A stretch of DNA of 64,000 nt, from the NCBI RefSeq assembly GCF_000218625.1, contig NC_015672.1:1-64000 (forward strand), read 5' to 3'. The translations under genes were made by a program, and so were the position numbers. Source of the DNA: Flexistipes sinusarabici DSM 4947 (GTDB lineage Bacteria; Chrysiogenota; Deferribacteres; Deferribacterales; Flexistipitaceae). This document shows positions 11,327 through 20,509 of this stretch, in pieces. Every line of letters begins with the position of its first letter. The stretch's first letter is position 1. The notes under the pieces were generated by a model. The model was given only the letters and a program-made list of their open reading frames with translations, was not told where the DNA came from and ran no database searches.

Positions 11327-13201
11327 ATGGTGATGAATGAAGCATGTTATGATGTAATTGTTGTCGGAGCTGGACATGCAGGCTGTGAAGCAGCCTTGGC
11401 TGCCTCCCGCATGGGAGCTAAAACGTTATTGTTAACAATATATATGGAAACGATAGCCCAAATGAGCTGTAATCCTGCTATTGGTGGACTGGCAAAAGGT
11501 AATCTGGTAAGGGATCTGGATGCACTGGGCGGTGAAATGGCAAAATGCATTGATAATACTGGTATACAGTTTCGCGTGCTTAATACTAAAAAAGGCCCTG
11601 CAGTCAGAAGCTCACGGGCACAGGCTGATAAGGCAAAATATAGGGAGTATATGACGGAAATATTAACCACAACACCTCTGCTGGATGTTAAACAGGGCGC
11701 TGTTGTTGATATTCTGGCTGAGAACTTCGGTGTAAAAGGTGTTGTGACAGATTATGGGCAAATTTTTTATTCTCAGCGAGTTATTCTGTGCACAGGTACT
11801 TTTTTAAACGGTTTGATTCATATAGGTGAAAAAAGATATAAAGCCGGAAGAGCCAATGAATTCTCCTCAGAGCTGCTTGTAAATTCACTTAAAGGTTATG
11901 GATTCAATTTCGAAAGACTTAAAACTGGAACGCCTGCAAGGCTTCATGAGTCATCAATTGATTTTAACAGTTTTGAGGAACAAAAGGGGGACAGTAATCC
12001 TTCCTTCTTTTCATTTGAAACCGATGACCATATACTGCCGCAACGATCCTGCTATATCGCTTTTACTAATGAGAATACTCACCAAATAATCAGTGATAAT
12101 ATGCACAGGTCACCTTTATATGCCGGGGTAATTACTGGGATAGGCCCGCGCTACTGTCCATCTATTGAGGATAAAGTGAAGAAGTTCCCTGAGAAAAGCC
12201 GGCATCAGATTTTTCTTGAGCCAGAGGGTTTACAGAGTAAAGAATACTATGCTAATGGGCTTTCGTCATCTTTGCCCATTGATGTGCAGCTAAAATTATA
12301 CAGAAGTATAAAAGGGTTGGAAAGGGCTGAATTCACGCGTCCGGCCTATGCTATTGAGTATGATTTTGTGCAACCCACTGCACTGCGTCTTACACTTGAA
12401 ACAAAGAAGTTAAATGGCCTGTATTTTGCCGGGCAGATTAACGGTACTACGGGTTATGAAGAGGCAGCAGTTCAGGGATATATTGCAGCTGTAAATGCCG
12501 TTCTCAGCTACGATAACAGGGAATTTATCCTGAACCGGGATGAAAGTTATATAGGAGTTATGATAGATGATTTAGTAACAAAAGGAGTTGATGAGCCTTA
12601 CCGTGTTTTTCACTCCAGGGGGGAATTCAGGCTGTTGCTGCGTGAGGACAATGCTGAGTACAGACTGCTGGAAAAAGGATATAATCTTGGACTTGTCAGC
12701 AAAAGAAGGTATGAACGGTTCGTAAAGGAGAAGGAGCAGTTAAATTCGCTAATTCAAAAACTGCAAAATGTAATGCTTAAGCCTGACGGCAGTACAAAAT
12801 CATATTTTCTTGAGAAAAACATAAACTTAAACAACCCCGTATCTTTATATAATTTTTTAAAAAGACCTGAAGTGAAAATTGGTGATATTGGCGACTTTCT
12901 TGTAGAGGATTATCCTGAAGATGTGAAAAAGGAAGCCGAGATTACTATAAAATACGAAGGTTATATAAAAAAGCAGCAGGATGAGGTTAATAAGTTCAGG
13001 AAGATTGAGAATGTGAAGATACCAGAGAGTATAAATTATTCCAATATAAAAGGTTTAAGAGCAGAATATGTTGAAAAGCTGAACAGGGTAAAGCCGGCAA
13101 CACTGGGACAGGCAAGCAGAATAAAGGGTATTACCCCTTCCGCACTATCACTTTTGCATATCCATATTGAAAAGATGGTAAAGGGAAATGGATCTAAATA
13201 A
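11327..13201 (+). CDS. mnmG: tRNA uridine-5-carboxymethylaminomethyl(34) synthesis enzyme MnmG (GidA)
   Basis: MnmG is the FAD-dependent partner of MnmE in U34 tRNA modification. The FAD dinucleotide loop VVGAGHAGCEAA is near the N-terminus, followed by the family motifs MSCNPAIGGLAKGNLVRD, ALGGEMAK, KTGTPARL and TRPAYAIEYDF. Length (624) is normal. I chose the ATG at 11327 because AGAGGTG lies 6 bases upstream; ATGs at 11300 and 11333 are also in frame. The stop lies inside the start of rsmG (14-base overlap). Confidence 0.95.
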   Translation: MVMNEACYDVIVVGAGHAGCEAALAASRMGAKTLLLTIYMETIAQMSCNPAIGGLAKGNLVRDLDALGGEMAKCIDNTGIQFRVLNTKKGPAVRSSRAQADKAKYREYMTEILTTTPLLDVKQGAVVDILAENFGVKGVVTDYGQIFYSQRVILCTGTFLNGLIHIGEKRYKAGRANEFSSELLVNSLKGYGFNFERLKTGTPARLHESSIDFNSFEEQKGDSNPSFFSFETDDHILPQRSCYIAFTNENTHQIISDNMHRSPLYAGVITGIGPRYCPSIEDKVKKFPEKSRHQIFLEPEGLQSKEYYANGLSSSLPIDVQLKLYRSIKGLERAEFTRPAYAIEYDFVQPTALRLTLETKKLNGLYFAGQINGTTGYEEAAVQGYIAAVNAVLSYDNREFILNRDESYIGVMIDDLVTKGVDEPYRVFHSRGEFRLLLREDNAEYRLLEKGYNLGLVSKRRYERFVKEKEQLNSLIQKLQNVMLKPDGSTKSYFLEKNINLNNPVSLYNFLKRPEVKIGDIGDFLVEDYPEDVKKEAEITIKYEGYIKKQQDEVNKFRKIENVKIPESINYSNIKGLRAEYVEKLNRVKPATLGQASRIKGITPSALSLLHIHIEKMVKGNGSK

Positions 13202-13784
13202 GTGGATATCTGTTGATACAACAATAGAAAATAAACTTCATATTATTTATGAGAAACATATGAACTCTGTCCACAATCTTACTTCAATAAAAGATAAGGA
13301 AGAGTTTTTTGTTAAGCACTATTTGGACAGCATCTATATTTTTAACATATATGATTTTCAGTTCAAAACAGTTATGGATGTGGGAAGTGGAGGTGGATTC
13401 CCTGGAGTTGTAATAGCGCTGTTTTACCCGGAGTCTACTGTTTATCTTGTTGAAAGTATTCGTAAAAAATGCGATTTTTTGGTAGAATTGGTGAGGGATG
13501 TACAGTTGAAAAATGTTGAGGTGATAAACAGCAGAGTGGAAAATCTAAAAGAGCCGTCATGTGATCTGATAGTTTCCCGAGGAGTAGGGAAAATAAAAAA
13601 TATACTCAATTGGACAACGGGTGTTTCACGTGAAACATCATGCTGGCTCTTTTACAAAGGCGAAAATGTCTTTGAAGAAATAAAGGATGCTAATAAGCTG
13701 CTTAAGAAAAAAAACATGAGGTTCGAAAATGTCAGAGTGGAAAATCCGTTTAAGAGGACTTATACCATTATTAATTATATTTAG
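13188..13784 (+). CDS. rsmG: 16S rRNA (guanine527-N7)-methyltransferase RsmG (GidB)
   Basis: RsmG methylates G527 of 16S rRNA using S-adenosylmethionine. The motif I loop VMDVGSGGGFPGVV lies at about residues 61-74, then IRKKCDFL and the SRGVG segment. Length (198) is normal. It overlaps mnmG by 14 bases and is translationally coupled to it. Its codons at 13622-13637 (around Ser-Arg-Glu-Thr) exactly spell a parS site, so the gene has a second role as a centromere element. Confidence 0.93.
   Translation: MDLNKWISVDTTIENKLHIIYEKHMNSVHNLTSIKDKEEFFVKHYLDSIYIFNIYDFQFKTVMDVGSGGGFPGVVIALFYPESTVYLVESIRKKCDFLVELVRDVQLKNVEVINSRVENLKEPSCDLIVSRGVGKIKNILNWTTGVSRETSCWLFYKGENVFEEIKDANKLLKKKNMRFENVRVENPFKRTYTIINYI
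13622..13637. other. parS site embedded in rsmG coding sequence
   Basis: TGTTTCACGTGAAACA here is identical to the core of the intergenic site at 10941. The two sites lie 2.7 kb apart near the origin. No parA or parB gene is present in this window, so the ParB protein must be encoded elsewhere. Confidence 0.88.
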
Positions 13785-15189
13785 CTTTCTTTTTAGCTGT
13801 GCAAAAAAGAATGATGTGATTGCACCCCCGGGGGGAGCATCTTTTTCTGTTGACTACTTTATTACTAAAGCACCAGAGCCGAATGATGAGACAAAGTTGA
13901 TTAATATAATTAGGGGCAACTATAAAGCTGAAATGAAAAATAAGGCCAAGATACTACTCGGAGGTTATTATTATAAGCAGGGAGAGGATGAAAACAGCCT
14001 GTTGAATTTAGAAAATACCGTACCTACAGATAACCAGGGGCTGAACAATGCGACATATCTTTGGCTGGCATCCCTGTATAAATTTTTCGGGAATGAAACA
14101 AAGATGAACAGCATCCTTGCCAAAATTAAAAAACCCGGAGAGATAGCCAGTTATATAATCGGACAAACATGTGAGAAAGGAAAAGCATATTGTATTAAGC
14201 GTGCTGATATACCCGTTTCCATGGAGAAAGAGAAAACAGAACAAAAAACTGAAAGCAAAGAAACAGTGAAGCAGGTGGAAGAAAAAAAGGCAAATATTGT
14301 TAAAGAAAAACAACCGAAAAGAGAAAAATTGAAAATCATTGCCCTAAACGGCAATTTTGATAACCCGGCATTTAAAGGGATGCTTTTGGCAGCAAGCCGG
14401 GACAACAGGACAGAGATAATAAGCATGGAAAATCAGACGAAAAATATTGCTGCAGTTGATGTGGAGAATCTCAGTGTCGTGGCAGGAGAAGAGATAAGTT
14501 TTAAAATAGACTATCAAAGTGCAATCGATGAGCTCCTCCATGACACGGATTTCAGCGGATGTAAAGAGGTTGTGATTGGTGTAAACGACAGGTTTGTTAG
14601 GGCAGGAGAATATACCAAACAGCGGCTGATGAAATTTTATGACAATGTCAGCATCAGCAACTATGAGACGGAAAGTTTTAAACATTTATATGAGAAGCCG
14701 GATAATGAAACTGTGACAACGAGATGTTTCGTTGGAATCGGAAGAGAAGAGTCTATGACTTCGTTTGTTCCGCTGGCTCGGTTTGTTTCCCCTGACAACA
14801 ATGAAACTGAAATATTTCTTGTTACGGATATGTACACAGGAATGTATAAAGATGAAAATTTTATCGGTTATTTTGGGGATGTGAACATCTATACATATGT
14901 TGATACGGTGTATAATGAAGAAAGCAGAACATTTAAGAGAAAATATGAAGAAATATACGGCAAAGAACCCTCTTTTCAGGCATATATAGGCTATGATATG
15001 ATTCAGTATCTTGAAACCAAATTTTTGAACAGTAAAGACAACTTATATGTGAGCTCTATAAACCATATTCAGTTGCCTGTGGTTGAAAGATTTGTGCATA
15101 AAATAAGAATCGATTATAACCATAACACGAGGTTTTTGTTTATGCCGGACGGCAAGCAGATTCCGCTGCTGTCAATTCCGGCTGAATAA
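13729..15189 (+). CDS. Lipoprotein with periplasmic-binding-like domain, function unknown
   Basis: The 486-residue protein starts with a basic, hydrophobic signal ending in a lipobox (FLFSC, Cys near residue 24), so it is probably a membrane-anchored periplasmic lipoprotein. Residues 30-155 are repeat-like and helical, about 165-200 is a charged Lys/Glu-rich linker, and about 200-480 resembles a type I periplasmic-binding fold (alternating strands, EIFLVTDMYTG, EAYIGYDMIQYLET-like end). That layout recalls LpoA/LppC-type activators of penicillin-binding proteins, but this is inference. The ATG at 13729 overlaps rsmG by 56 bases; a later start would lose the signal peptide. It sits where parA-parB often follow rsmG. 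Confidence 0.8.
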   Translation: MSEWKIRLRGLIPLLIIFSFLFSCAKKNDVIAPPGGASFSVDYFITKAPEPNDETKLINIIRGNYKAEMKNKAKILLGGYYYKQGEDENSLLNLENTVPTDNQGLNNATYLWLASLYKFFGNETKMNSILAKIKKPGEIASYIIGQTCEKGKAYCIKRADIPVSMEKEKTEQKTESKETVKQVEEKKANIVKEKQPKREKLKIIALNGNFDNPAFKGMLLAASRDNRTEIISMENQTKNIAAVDVENLSVVAGEEISFKIDYQSAIDELLHDTDFSGCKEVVIGVNDRFVRAGEYTKQRLMKFYDNVSISNYETESFKHLYEKPDNETVTTRCFVGIGREESMTSFVPLARFVSPDNNETEIFLVTDMYTGMYKDENFIGYFGDVNIYTYVDTVYNEESRTFKRKYEEIYGKEPSFQAYIGYDMIQYLETKFLNSKDNLYVSSINHIQLPVVERFVHKIRIDYNHNTRFLFMPDGKQIPLLSIPAE

Positions 15190-15367
15190 CAATGTAAGCC
15201 GTAAGATCGGTCAATTGTATAATAATTAAATGATTCAAAGTTCACAATTTAAAGGTGGTAACTTTCTTAATAAATTTTACCGGCTAATCAGCGATCAGCC
15301 GGCAGTTATTGAGCGACCGAAATGATCATTTAAGAAACTATCTGATTTTGCCAACAGCATCGATAAA

Positions 15368-16438
15368 TTATTTGACCATTTTGATTTCATAAGATGTCGA
15401 GCCCAGCCCGATTTTCTCAGCATGTTTTAATTGTATTATTGGGTCAATTTCCTCGTAAATTTTTCCAAAAGGATCAATACCGTCCGGAGAGTGTTTAGCG
15501 ACCAAATCAAAAGAAGCTTTATCTATTGCCACAGGGTCAGTTGAAGCGAGGAAGCCCAGATCAGGACAGACCGGTGTGTCATTAGCCGGGAAACAGTCGC
15601 AAGTCGGTGCGACATCAGTAATAAAATTTAGGTATACTATCTTATTTTCAAAATGATCATGAATTGCTTTTGCATATTCAGCCATTTTCCGTTGAGTATT
15701 GTCTGAGCTTTCGTTCCAGTCTATTCCAATCGCACTTTCAGGGCAAACGGCCACGCATCGGGTACAACCGGTACATGCTTCAGTTATTTCCGCCTTGGGT
15801 CCGAAAACAATAGCATCAGCAGCACAGTTAGCTGCACAAAGCCCGCAGGAGGTACATTTTTCTTTATGTACAACAGGCTTGGAGATGGAGTGCATAATCA
15901 ATTTACCCTGGCGGCTGGCACACCCCATGGAAATATTTTTTACAGCACCGCCTATTCCTGTCAACTCATGCCCTTTAAAGTGCGAAACTACAACCATGGC
16001 ATCAGCATTATAAATATCCGATGCAATTTTAACATGGTCAAGCAGTTCTCCATCTACAGGGATATCAAGTGAATTTTCCCCCCTTAGACCGTCAGCTATA
16101 ATAACAGGTATCTGAAAGGTTGAATAGTTGAAACCGTTAAGAAAAGCATTGTGCAGGTGGTCGACTGTGTTTGTCCTCATTCCTACATAAAGTGTGTTTG
16201 TATCTGCCAAAAACGGATTGCATTTCAACTGCTTAAGTTTTTCTATAACAGGCCTGAGATAGACCGGCTTTAAAAATGCTGTGTTACCGTATTCTCCAAA
16301 ATGAGTTTTTACCGCAACAAGTTGTTTGCTGCCGTATTTTGATTTGGGGTCACATTTATTGAGAAGTCTTGTTATTTTACTCAACGGAGACTGCAGGCCT
16401 TTATTTTGCATTGTAGAATAAAAAACTTTTGATGACAT
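15368..16438 (-). CDS. DUF362 domain ferredoxin-like protein
   Basis: The 356-residue protein has the DUF362 fold in the N-terminal half, a dicluster 4Fe-4S insert with CTSCGLCAANC and CTGCTRCVAVCP, and a C-terminal DUF362 continuation (DLGFLASTDPVAIDKAS). DUF362 proteins are common in anaerobes but the reaction is not established; some act as electron-transfer or maturation factors. The ATG has AGGAGG upstream on the minus strand. It is divergent from the nitroreductase gene, with 57 bases between starts, so the two could share a control region. Confidence 0.88.
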   Translation of the reverse strand: MSSKVFYSTMQNKGLQSPLSKITRLLNKCDPKSKYGSKQLVAVKTHFGEYGNTAFLKPVYLRPVIEKLKQLKCNPFLADTNTLYVGMRTNTVDHLHNAFLNGFNYSTFQIPVIIADGLRGENSLDIPVDGELLDHVKIASDIYNADAMVVVSHFKGHELTGIGGAVKNISMGCASRQGKLIMHSISKPVVHKEKCTSCGLCAANCAADAIVFGPKAEITEACTGCTRCVAVCPESAIGIDWNESSDNTQRKMAEYAKAIHDHFENKIVYLNFITDVAPTCDCFPANDTPVCPDLGFLASTDPVAIDKASFDLVAKHSPDGIDPFGKIYEEIDPIIQLKHAEKIGLGSTSYEIKMVK

Positions 16439-16495
16439 TATCTGCCTCCTTATGTTAACATATTATCAGTATAGAATATTTTGGAGGTGAAATCA

Positions 16496-17002
16496 ATGGG
16501 ACTTAAAAATCTGTTTGAAAAAAGATATAGTGTAAGATCATTTCAACCAAAACAGATTGAAAAGGATACAGTTATAAGAATACTGGAAAAAGCAAGGCTT
16601 GCTCCCAGTGCAGTTAATTATCAGCCGTGGAAAATTTATATAGTATCCCAAGGAGAAACCAGAGCAGAAATTAACAGTGCATATCCGAAAAAATGGTTTG
16701 AAAATGCACCACATGTGGCAGTGTTTACAGGTTTAAAAGGGCAAAACTGGAAGCGGCAGGATGGAAAAGATTATCTGATGTGTGATGTTACTATTGTCAC
16801 AGATTATTTTGTCCTTGCTGCAACCGAAGAGGGGCTTGGTACCTGCTATGTAGGGGCTTTTGATGCAGGAATTGTTGCAGATGCACTTAAGCTGAAAGAT
16901 GAAGATCCTATACTGATGGTACCTTTCGGCTACATTTCAGAAGATGCCAAATTTAAAGTTAAAAAAAGAAAAAGTGTCGATGAAATTGCAGTGTGGCTGT
17001 AA
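16496..17002 (+). CDS. Nitroreductase family protein
   Basis: This 168-residue protein has the FMN-binding nitroreductase fold: RYSVRSFQPKQI at the N-terminus, ARLAPSAVNYQPW in the middle and EEGLGTCYVGAFD near residue 113. Such enzymes reduce nitro or quinone compounds with NAD(P)H; the natural substrate cannot be read from sequence. The ATG at 16496 is preceded by GGAGGTG at 16483-16489; an in-frame TTG at 16481 is less likely. It is divergent from the DUF362 gene. Confidence 0.88.
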   Translation: MGLKNLFEKRYSVRSFQPKQIEKDTVIRILEKARLAPSAVNYQPWKIYIVSQGETRAEINSAYPKKWFENAPHVAVFTGLKGQNWKRQDGKDYLMCDVTIVTDYFVLAATEEGLGTCYVGAFDAGIVADALKLKDEDPILMVPFGYISEDAKFKVKKRKSVDEIAVWL

Positions 17003-17061
17003 ATTAAGACTTGTAGAATAAAAAATTTTTTGATATTACAACGAGTTCTATAATTCATTTG

Positions 17062-17090
17062 TTGACAAAAAAAAGGATGAGAGTTAAAAT
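17062..17090 (+). promoter_or_regulatory. Sigma-70-type promoter of the IclR-thioesterase pair
   Basis: A perfect -35 TTGACA (17062-17067), a 17-base spacer and a -10 TAAAAT (17085-17090) lie 28 bases upstream of the IclR-type gene start. Confidence 0.75.
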
Positions 17091-17117
17091 AAAACTATAT
17101 TTTATTGAAAGGTGACT

Positions 17118-17894
17118 ATGATGAAAAGAGAAAAATCCGAATATGCTGTTCAGGCGGTAAATAATGCCATTGATATCCTTGACCTTTTAGGGGACACTGA
17201 AGGTGAACTGAGTATGAGTGAGATTGGTGCCAAACTCAGTCTTACAAGGAGTAACGTTAATAAACTTTTGGCCACACTTGAAGGGTTCGGTTATGTCGAG
17301 TATAACAGATATACTGGTAACTTCAGGCTCGGCGTGAAGACATTTCAGATTTCCCAGGCTTATATAAACAAGCTGAATCTGATTGAGATTTCAGTCCAAA
17401 TACTAACCATGGTCAAAGAGAAGCTCAATGAATCTGTTTATATCAGTGTATTAAGAGACGGAAATGTGGTTTATCTGAATATGGTGGAGACAGACCATGC
17501 AGTCAGAGTGCTGCCGAGGATCGGAAATGTCGGACCGGCATATGCAACAGCTACGGGCAAAGCCCAGCTTGCATATAAATCCAATGAAGAGATTGAGCGT
17601 CTGTACAAGGAAGGGCTGACCAAGGTAACGGATAATACTATCGCTGACGTAGATGATCTCGAAGAGGAACTTGAAAAAGTTAAAGAACAGGGATACGCCG
17701 TAGATGACGAAGAGTATGAAATGGGTGTAAGATGTGTAGGTGCTCCGATATTTGATTTTATGAACAATGTTATTGCTGGAATTAGTGTCAGTGCACCACT
17801 GGAAAGACTCAGTGATGAAAGGATTGAGAAAGAAGTGATACCTGTGATTGTTGATGCCGCAGGAAGACTTTCAGGAAAATTCGGAAGCAAATAA
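17118..17894 (+). CDS. IclR family transcriptional regulator
   Basis: The 258-residue protein has an N-terminal winged helix (about 12-70, LSMSEIGAKLSLTRSNVNKLLATLEGFG split around the recognition helix) and a C-terminal IclR effector domain with ATATGKAQLAY and EEYEMGVRCVGAPIFD. IclR proteins usually control catabolic genes with a small-molecule ligand. The ATG at 17118 follows AAAGGTG; the ATG at 17121 and a GTG at 17112 are alternatives. A strong promoter precedes it and a thioesterase gene follows after 5 bases, probably in the same transcript. Confidence 0.92.
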   Translation: MMKREKSEYAVQAVNNAIDILDLLGDTEGELSMSEIGAKLSLTRSNVNKLLATLEGFGYVEYNRYTGNFRLGVKTFQISQAYINKLNLIEISVQILTMVKEKLNESVYISVLRDGNVVYLNMVETDHAVRVLPRIGNVGPAYATATGKAQLAYKSNEEIERLYKEGLTKVTDNTIADVDDLEEELEKVKEQGYAVDDEEYEMGVRCVGAPIFDFMNNVIAGISVSAPLERLSDERIEKEVIPVIVDAAGRLSGKFGSK

Positions 17895-17899
17895 ATGTT

Positions 17900-18298
17900 A
17901 TGGAAAATTTCCGGTTAGTAAGGCCAGAGCACCTTAATCACCACGGGTACCTTTTTGGAGGGGTTCTGCTCAAATGGCTTGACGAATTTGGATGGATGGC
18001 CGCCACTCTTGACTTTCCCGGCTCAACCTTTGTTACTGTCGGGATGGATGAAATAAACTTCAAGAAAAGGATAGAAAACGGTTCAATTTTACGCTTTATT
18101 ATCAAGCCTCAAAGGACAGGGAAAACTTCTGTAACTTATATAGCAAAAGTTTTTACCAATCAAGCGGGAGCACAACAGGACGAAGTGTTTACTACGAAAC
18201 TTACTTTTGTTAATATTGGTGAAAACGGCAAACCAGCACCTCTTCCAACCAAATGCCAGTATAATTCCCAGAAAAAAGAGAATGAGCTACTATTTTGA
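17900..18298 (+). CDS. Acyl-CoA thioesterase, hotdog fold (YciA-like)
   Basis: This 132-residue protein matches the hotdog acyl-CoA thioesterase layout: an N-terminal RPEHLNHHGYLFGGVLLKWLDE containing the conserved N-x-x-G-x-x-(F/H)GG helix start, then FVTVGMDEINFKKRI. Such enzymes hydrolyse acyl-CoA to free acid and CoA. The ribosome site is weak, consistent with coupling to the IclR gene. Its 3' end overlaps the convergent rseP gene by 9 bases. Confidence 0.85.
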   Translation: MENFRLVRPEHLNHHGYLFGGVLLKWLDEFGWMAATLDFPGSTFVTVGMDEINFKKRIENGSILRFIIKPQRTGKTSVTYIAKVFTNQAGAQQDEVFTTKLTFVNIGENGKPAPLPTKCQYNSQKKENELLF

Positions 18299-19351
18299 AA
18301 TAATACGTGTAATATCATTATAAAAGGCAAAGACCATAAGCGCCAGCAACAGAGCTAACCCCACCATCTGTGTTACCTCCCGGGTTCTAAGGCTGACAGG
18401 TTTTCCTTTAACAGCTTCAATTCCATAAAACAGCAGATGACCTCCGTCTAAAACCGGAATAGGAAGCAGGTTTAAAATTGCTAAATTTATACTTATTACA
18501 GCCATGAAAAGCAAGAGGCTGTTAATGCCGGCGGCAGCTGTTTCCTTGGCCATCTGAAAAATAAGGATGGGGCCGCCTATATTATCAGCGGGAACGACCT
18601 GTTGAAAGATTTTGACAATACCCACAATTGTCAGTTTTGTAATTTCATAGGATTTAACTGCTCCAAGATACACCGCCTTAATGGGGTTATGTCTGACTGT
18701 AATGGTAGTTTTCGTGGATGGTGCAATACCTATCAAGCTGACTTTGATTTTTTCCCCGAATATATTTTTGACCTCGGCAACTGTTGGTGTAATCGTTTTT
18801 TCTATTGTTTCATCACCCCTTTTTATAAGAAGGGAGACAGATTTATTTGGATTGCTTTTTATGCTGTCACTTATCTGTTGCCAGTAGGTGATCTCTTTCC
18901 CGTTCACTTTCAGTATTTCATCTCCTTCTTGGAGCCCAGCAGCTGCAGCAGGCATATCTTGTTGTACTTTGCCGATAACGGGTTTTAGTTTGGGTGTCCC
19001 AATCGCATTAACCAGACTGAAAAGCAAAAAGGCCAGAAGAAAATTAAAGACCGGACCTGCTAACACAATAAGAGATCTCTTGCCGACTGATTTGTGAGAG
19101 AAAGACCGGTTGGTCATAGATTCTTCCACTTCATCATTAAGATTCTCACCGTACATTTTTACATACCCGCCCAGCGGAATAGCGGAAATACTGTATTCAG
19201 TTTCCTTTGCCTTTTTTGTGAACAGAGCCGGTCCGAATCCTATTGAAAACTTTTCAACATACACGCCAAAAAGTTTTGCGAACAAAAAATGGCCCAGCTC
19301 GTGGAAAAAAATCAGTAATCCAAAAACAATTATTGCAGCAAGTATAGACAT
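18290..19351 (-). CDS. rseP: Site-2 intramembrane metalloprotease RseP
   Basis: RseP cleaves anti-sigma factors or signal peptides inside the membrane. The zinc motif HELGH is at residues 17-21 in the first membrane segment. A PDZ domain follows (AAAAGLQEGDEILKVNG), and the second metal-binding region NLLPIPVLDGGHL lies in a C-terminal membrane segment. Length (353) is typical of the single-PDZ form. It follows dxr by 3 bases in a pyrH-frr-uppS-cdsA-dxr-rseP operon, a common bacterial order. It could act on the anti-sigma-like protein at 41359, but nothing here proves it. Confidence 0.95.
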   Translation of the reverse strand: MSILAAIIVFGLLIFFHELGHFLFAKLFGVYVEKFSIGFGPALFTKKAKETEYSISAIPLGGYVKMYGENLNDEVEESMTNRSFSHKSVGKRSLIVLAGPVFNFLLAFLLFSLVNAIGTPKLKPVIGKVQQDMPAAAAGLQEGDEILKVNGKEITYWQQISDSIKSNPNKSVSLLIKRGDETIEKTITPTVAEVKNIFGEKIKVSLIGIAPSTKTTITVRHNPIKAVYLGAVKSYEITKLTIVGIVKIFQQVVPADNIGGPILIFQMAKETAAAGINSLLLFMAVISINLAILNLLPIPVLDGGHLLFYGIEAVKGKPVSLRTREVTQMVGLALLLALMVFAFYNDITRIISK

Positions 19352-19354
19352 ATA

Positions 19355-20509
19355 TTACCTTCCAAAATCTTTTGATATTTTCATTGCTTTTTCTCTGACT
19401 ACATTATCCAATGAAACAATTTCGTCAATGCTTGAGATATCCCGCGGTTCAAAAAGTTCTAATGTATTTATTATCACCCGATGTATATCGGTAAACTTAA
19501 TTGAACCTTTTAAGAAAGTATCAACAGCTACTTCGTTAGCAGCATTCATTGCAATCATGAGGCTGTTCTTCCTTTCCTTTAAAACGTCCAAAGCAACTGC
19601 AAAACAAGGGTATTTCTTTTTATCCGGTTTGAAAAATTTCAATCCGTTCAAAATTTGCGGAGTTAACGGTTCAGCCCCCCAGTCCAATCTGTCTGGAAAT
19701 CCAAGTGCATAGGAAATAGGTGTTTTCATATCAGGCAGCCCTATCTGTGCCAGGTTGCTGCCGTCTATAAAAGATACAATTGAGTGAAATATACTCTGTG
19801 GGTGGACGAAAACATCAAGTTTTTCCGGTACTATATTAAAAAGATAATGCGCCTCAATAAGTTCAAGGCCTTTATTCATCATGGTAGCAGAGTCAACCGT
19901 GATCTTATTGCCCATACTCCAGTTGGGATGCTTTAATGTTTCATTAATATTTACAAAATCCATTGAGTCAGAAGGACGATATCTAAATGGGCCTCCGCTT
20001 GCAGTAAGTATTACTTTATCAATAAAATTTTTATCGTGACCTTTTAAACACTGATAAATTGATGAATGCTCACTATCAACAGGTATTATTGAGGCATTGG
20101 CTTTTTCTGCGGTCTGAATCATTGTCTTGCCAGCTGCTACAATAGACTCTTTGTTGGCGAGTGCAACATCCACCCCATTTTTTAACGCAGTGTATGTTGG
20201 CATAATGCCGGCAAAACCAACAGCAGCGGATAATACAATATCCAGTTCACCGGACAACTCGGAAATTAATGTTGTCAGGGAGTGTGTGCCATACAGAATT
20301 TTTGTCTCGGTTAAGTTCTCAGGAATAGTTTTATCTCCTGTAATAACTGCATATTCAGGTCTCAAAAGGGAAATCTGGTTCAATAATTCGTTTACATTGT
20401 TGTGGCAGGATAAAAATTTGACATTAAAAACATCACTGTGCTTATAAATAATCTCAGCGGCCTGGATGCCGATTGAGCCGGTTGCCCCGATTATTCCGAT
20501 ATTCTTCAT
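19355..20509 (-). CDS. dxr: 1-deoxy-D-xylulose-5-phosphate reductoisomerase
   Basis: Dxr makes 2-C-methyl-D-erythritol 4-phosphate, the committed step of the MEP isoprenoid pathway. The NADPH loop [14 protein letters not shown] is at the N-terminus. Family motifs [50 protein letters not shown] and [11 protein letters not shown] are all present. Length (384) is normal. It overlaps cdsA by 4 bases and supplies precursor for the uppS product two genes upstream. Confidence 0.97.
   Translation of the reverse strand: MKNIGIIGATGSIGIQAAEIIYKHSDVFNVKFLSCHNNVNELLNQISLLRPEYAVITGDKTIPENLTETKILYGTHSLTTLISELSGELDIVLSAAVGFAGIMPTYTALKNGVDVALANKESIVAAGKTMIQTAEKANASIIPVDSEHSSIYQCLKGHDKNFIDKVILTASGGPFRYRPSDSMDFVNINETLKHPNWSMGNKITVDSATMMNKGLELIEAHYLFNIVPEKLDVFVHPQSIFHSIVSFIDGSNLAQIGLPDMKTPISYALGFPDRLDWGAEPLTPQILNGLKFFKPDKKKYPCFAVALDVLKERKNSLMIAMNAANEVAVDTFLKGSIKFTDIHRVIINTLELFEPRDISSIDEIVSLDNVVREKAMKISKDFGR

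Noticed and set aside
15280-15302. CCGGCT/AGCCGG hairpin after the lipoprotein gene as a terminator
   Set aside because: No T-run follows and it lies about 90 bases beyond the stop; I could not support termination.
17471-17890. Serine-rich minus-strand frame inside the IclR gene
   Set aside because: It is a shadow of the coding strand: low-complexity Ser/Leu composition, with no start signal.
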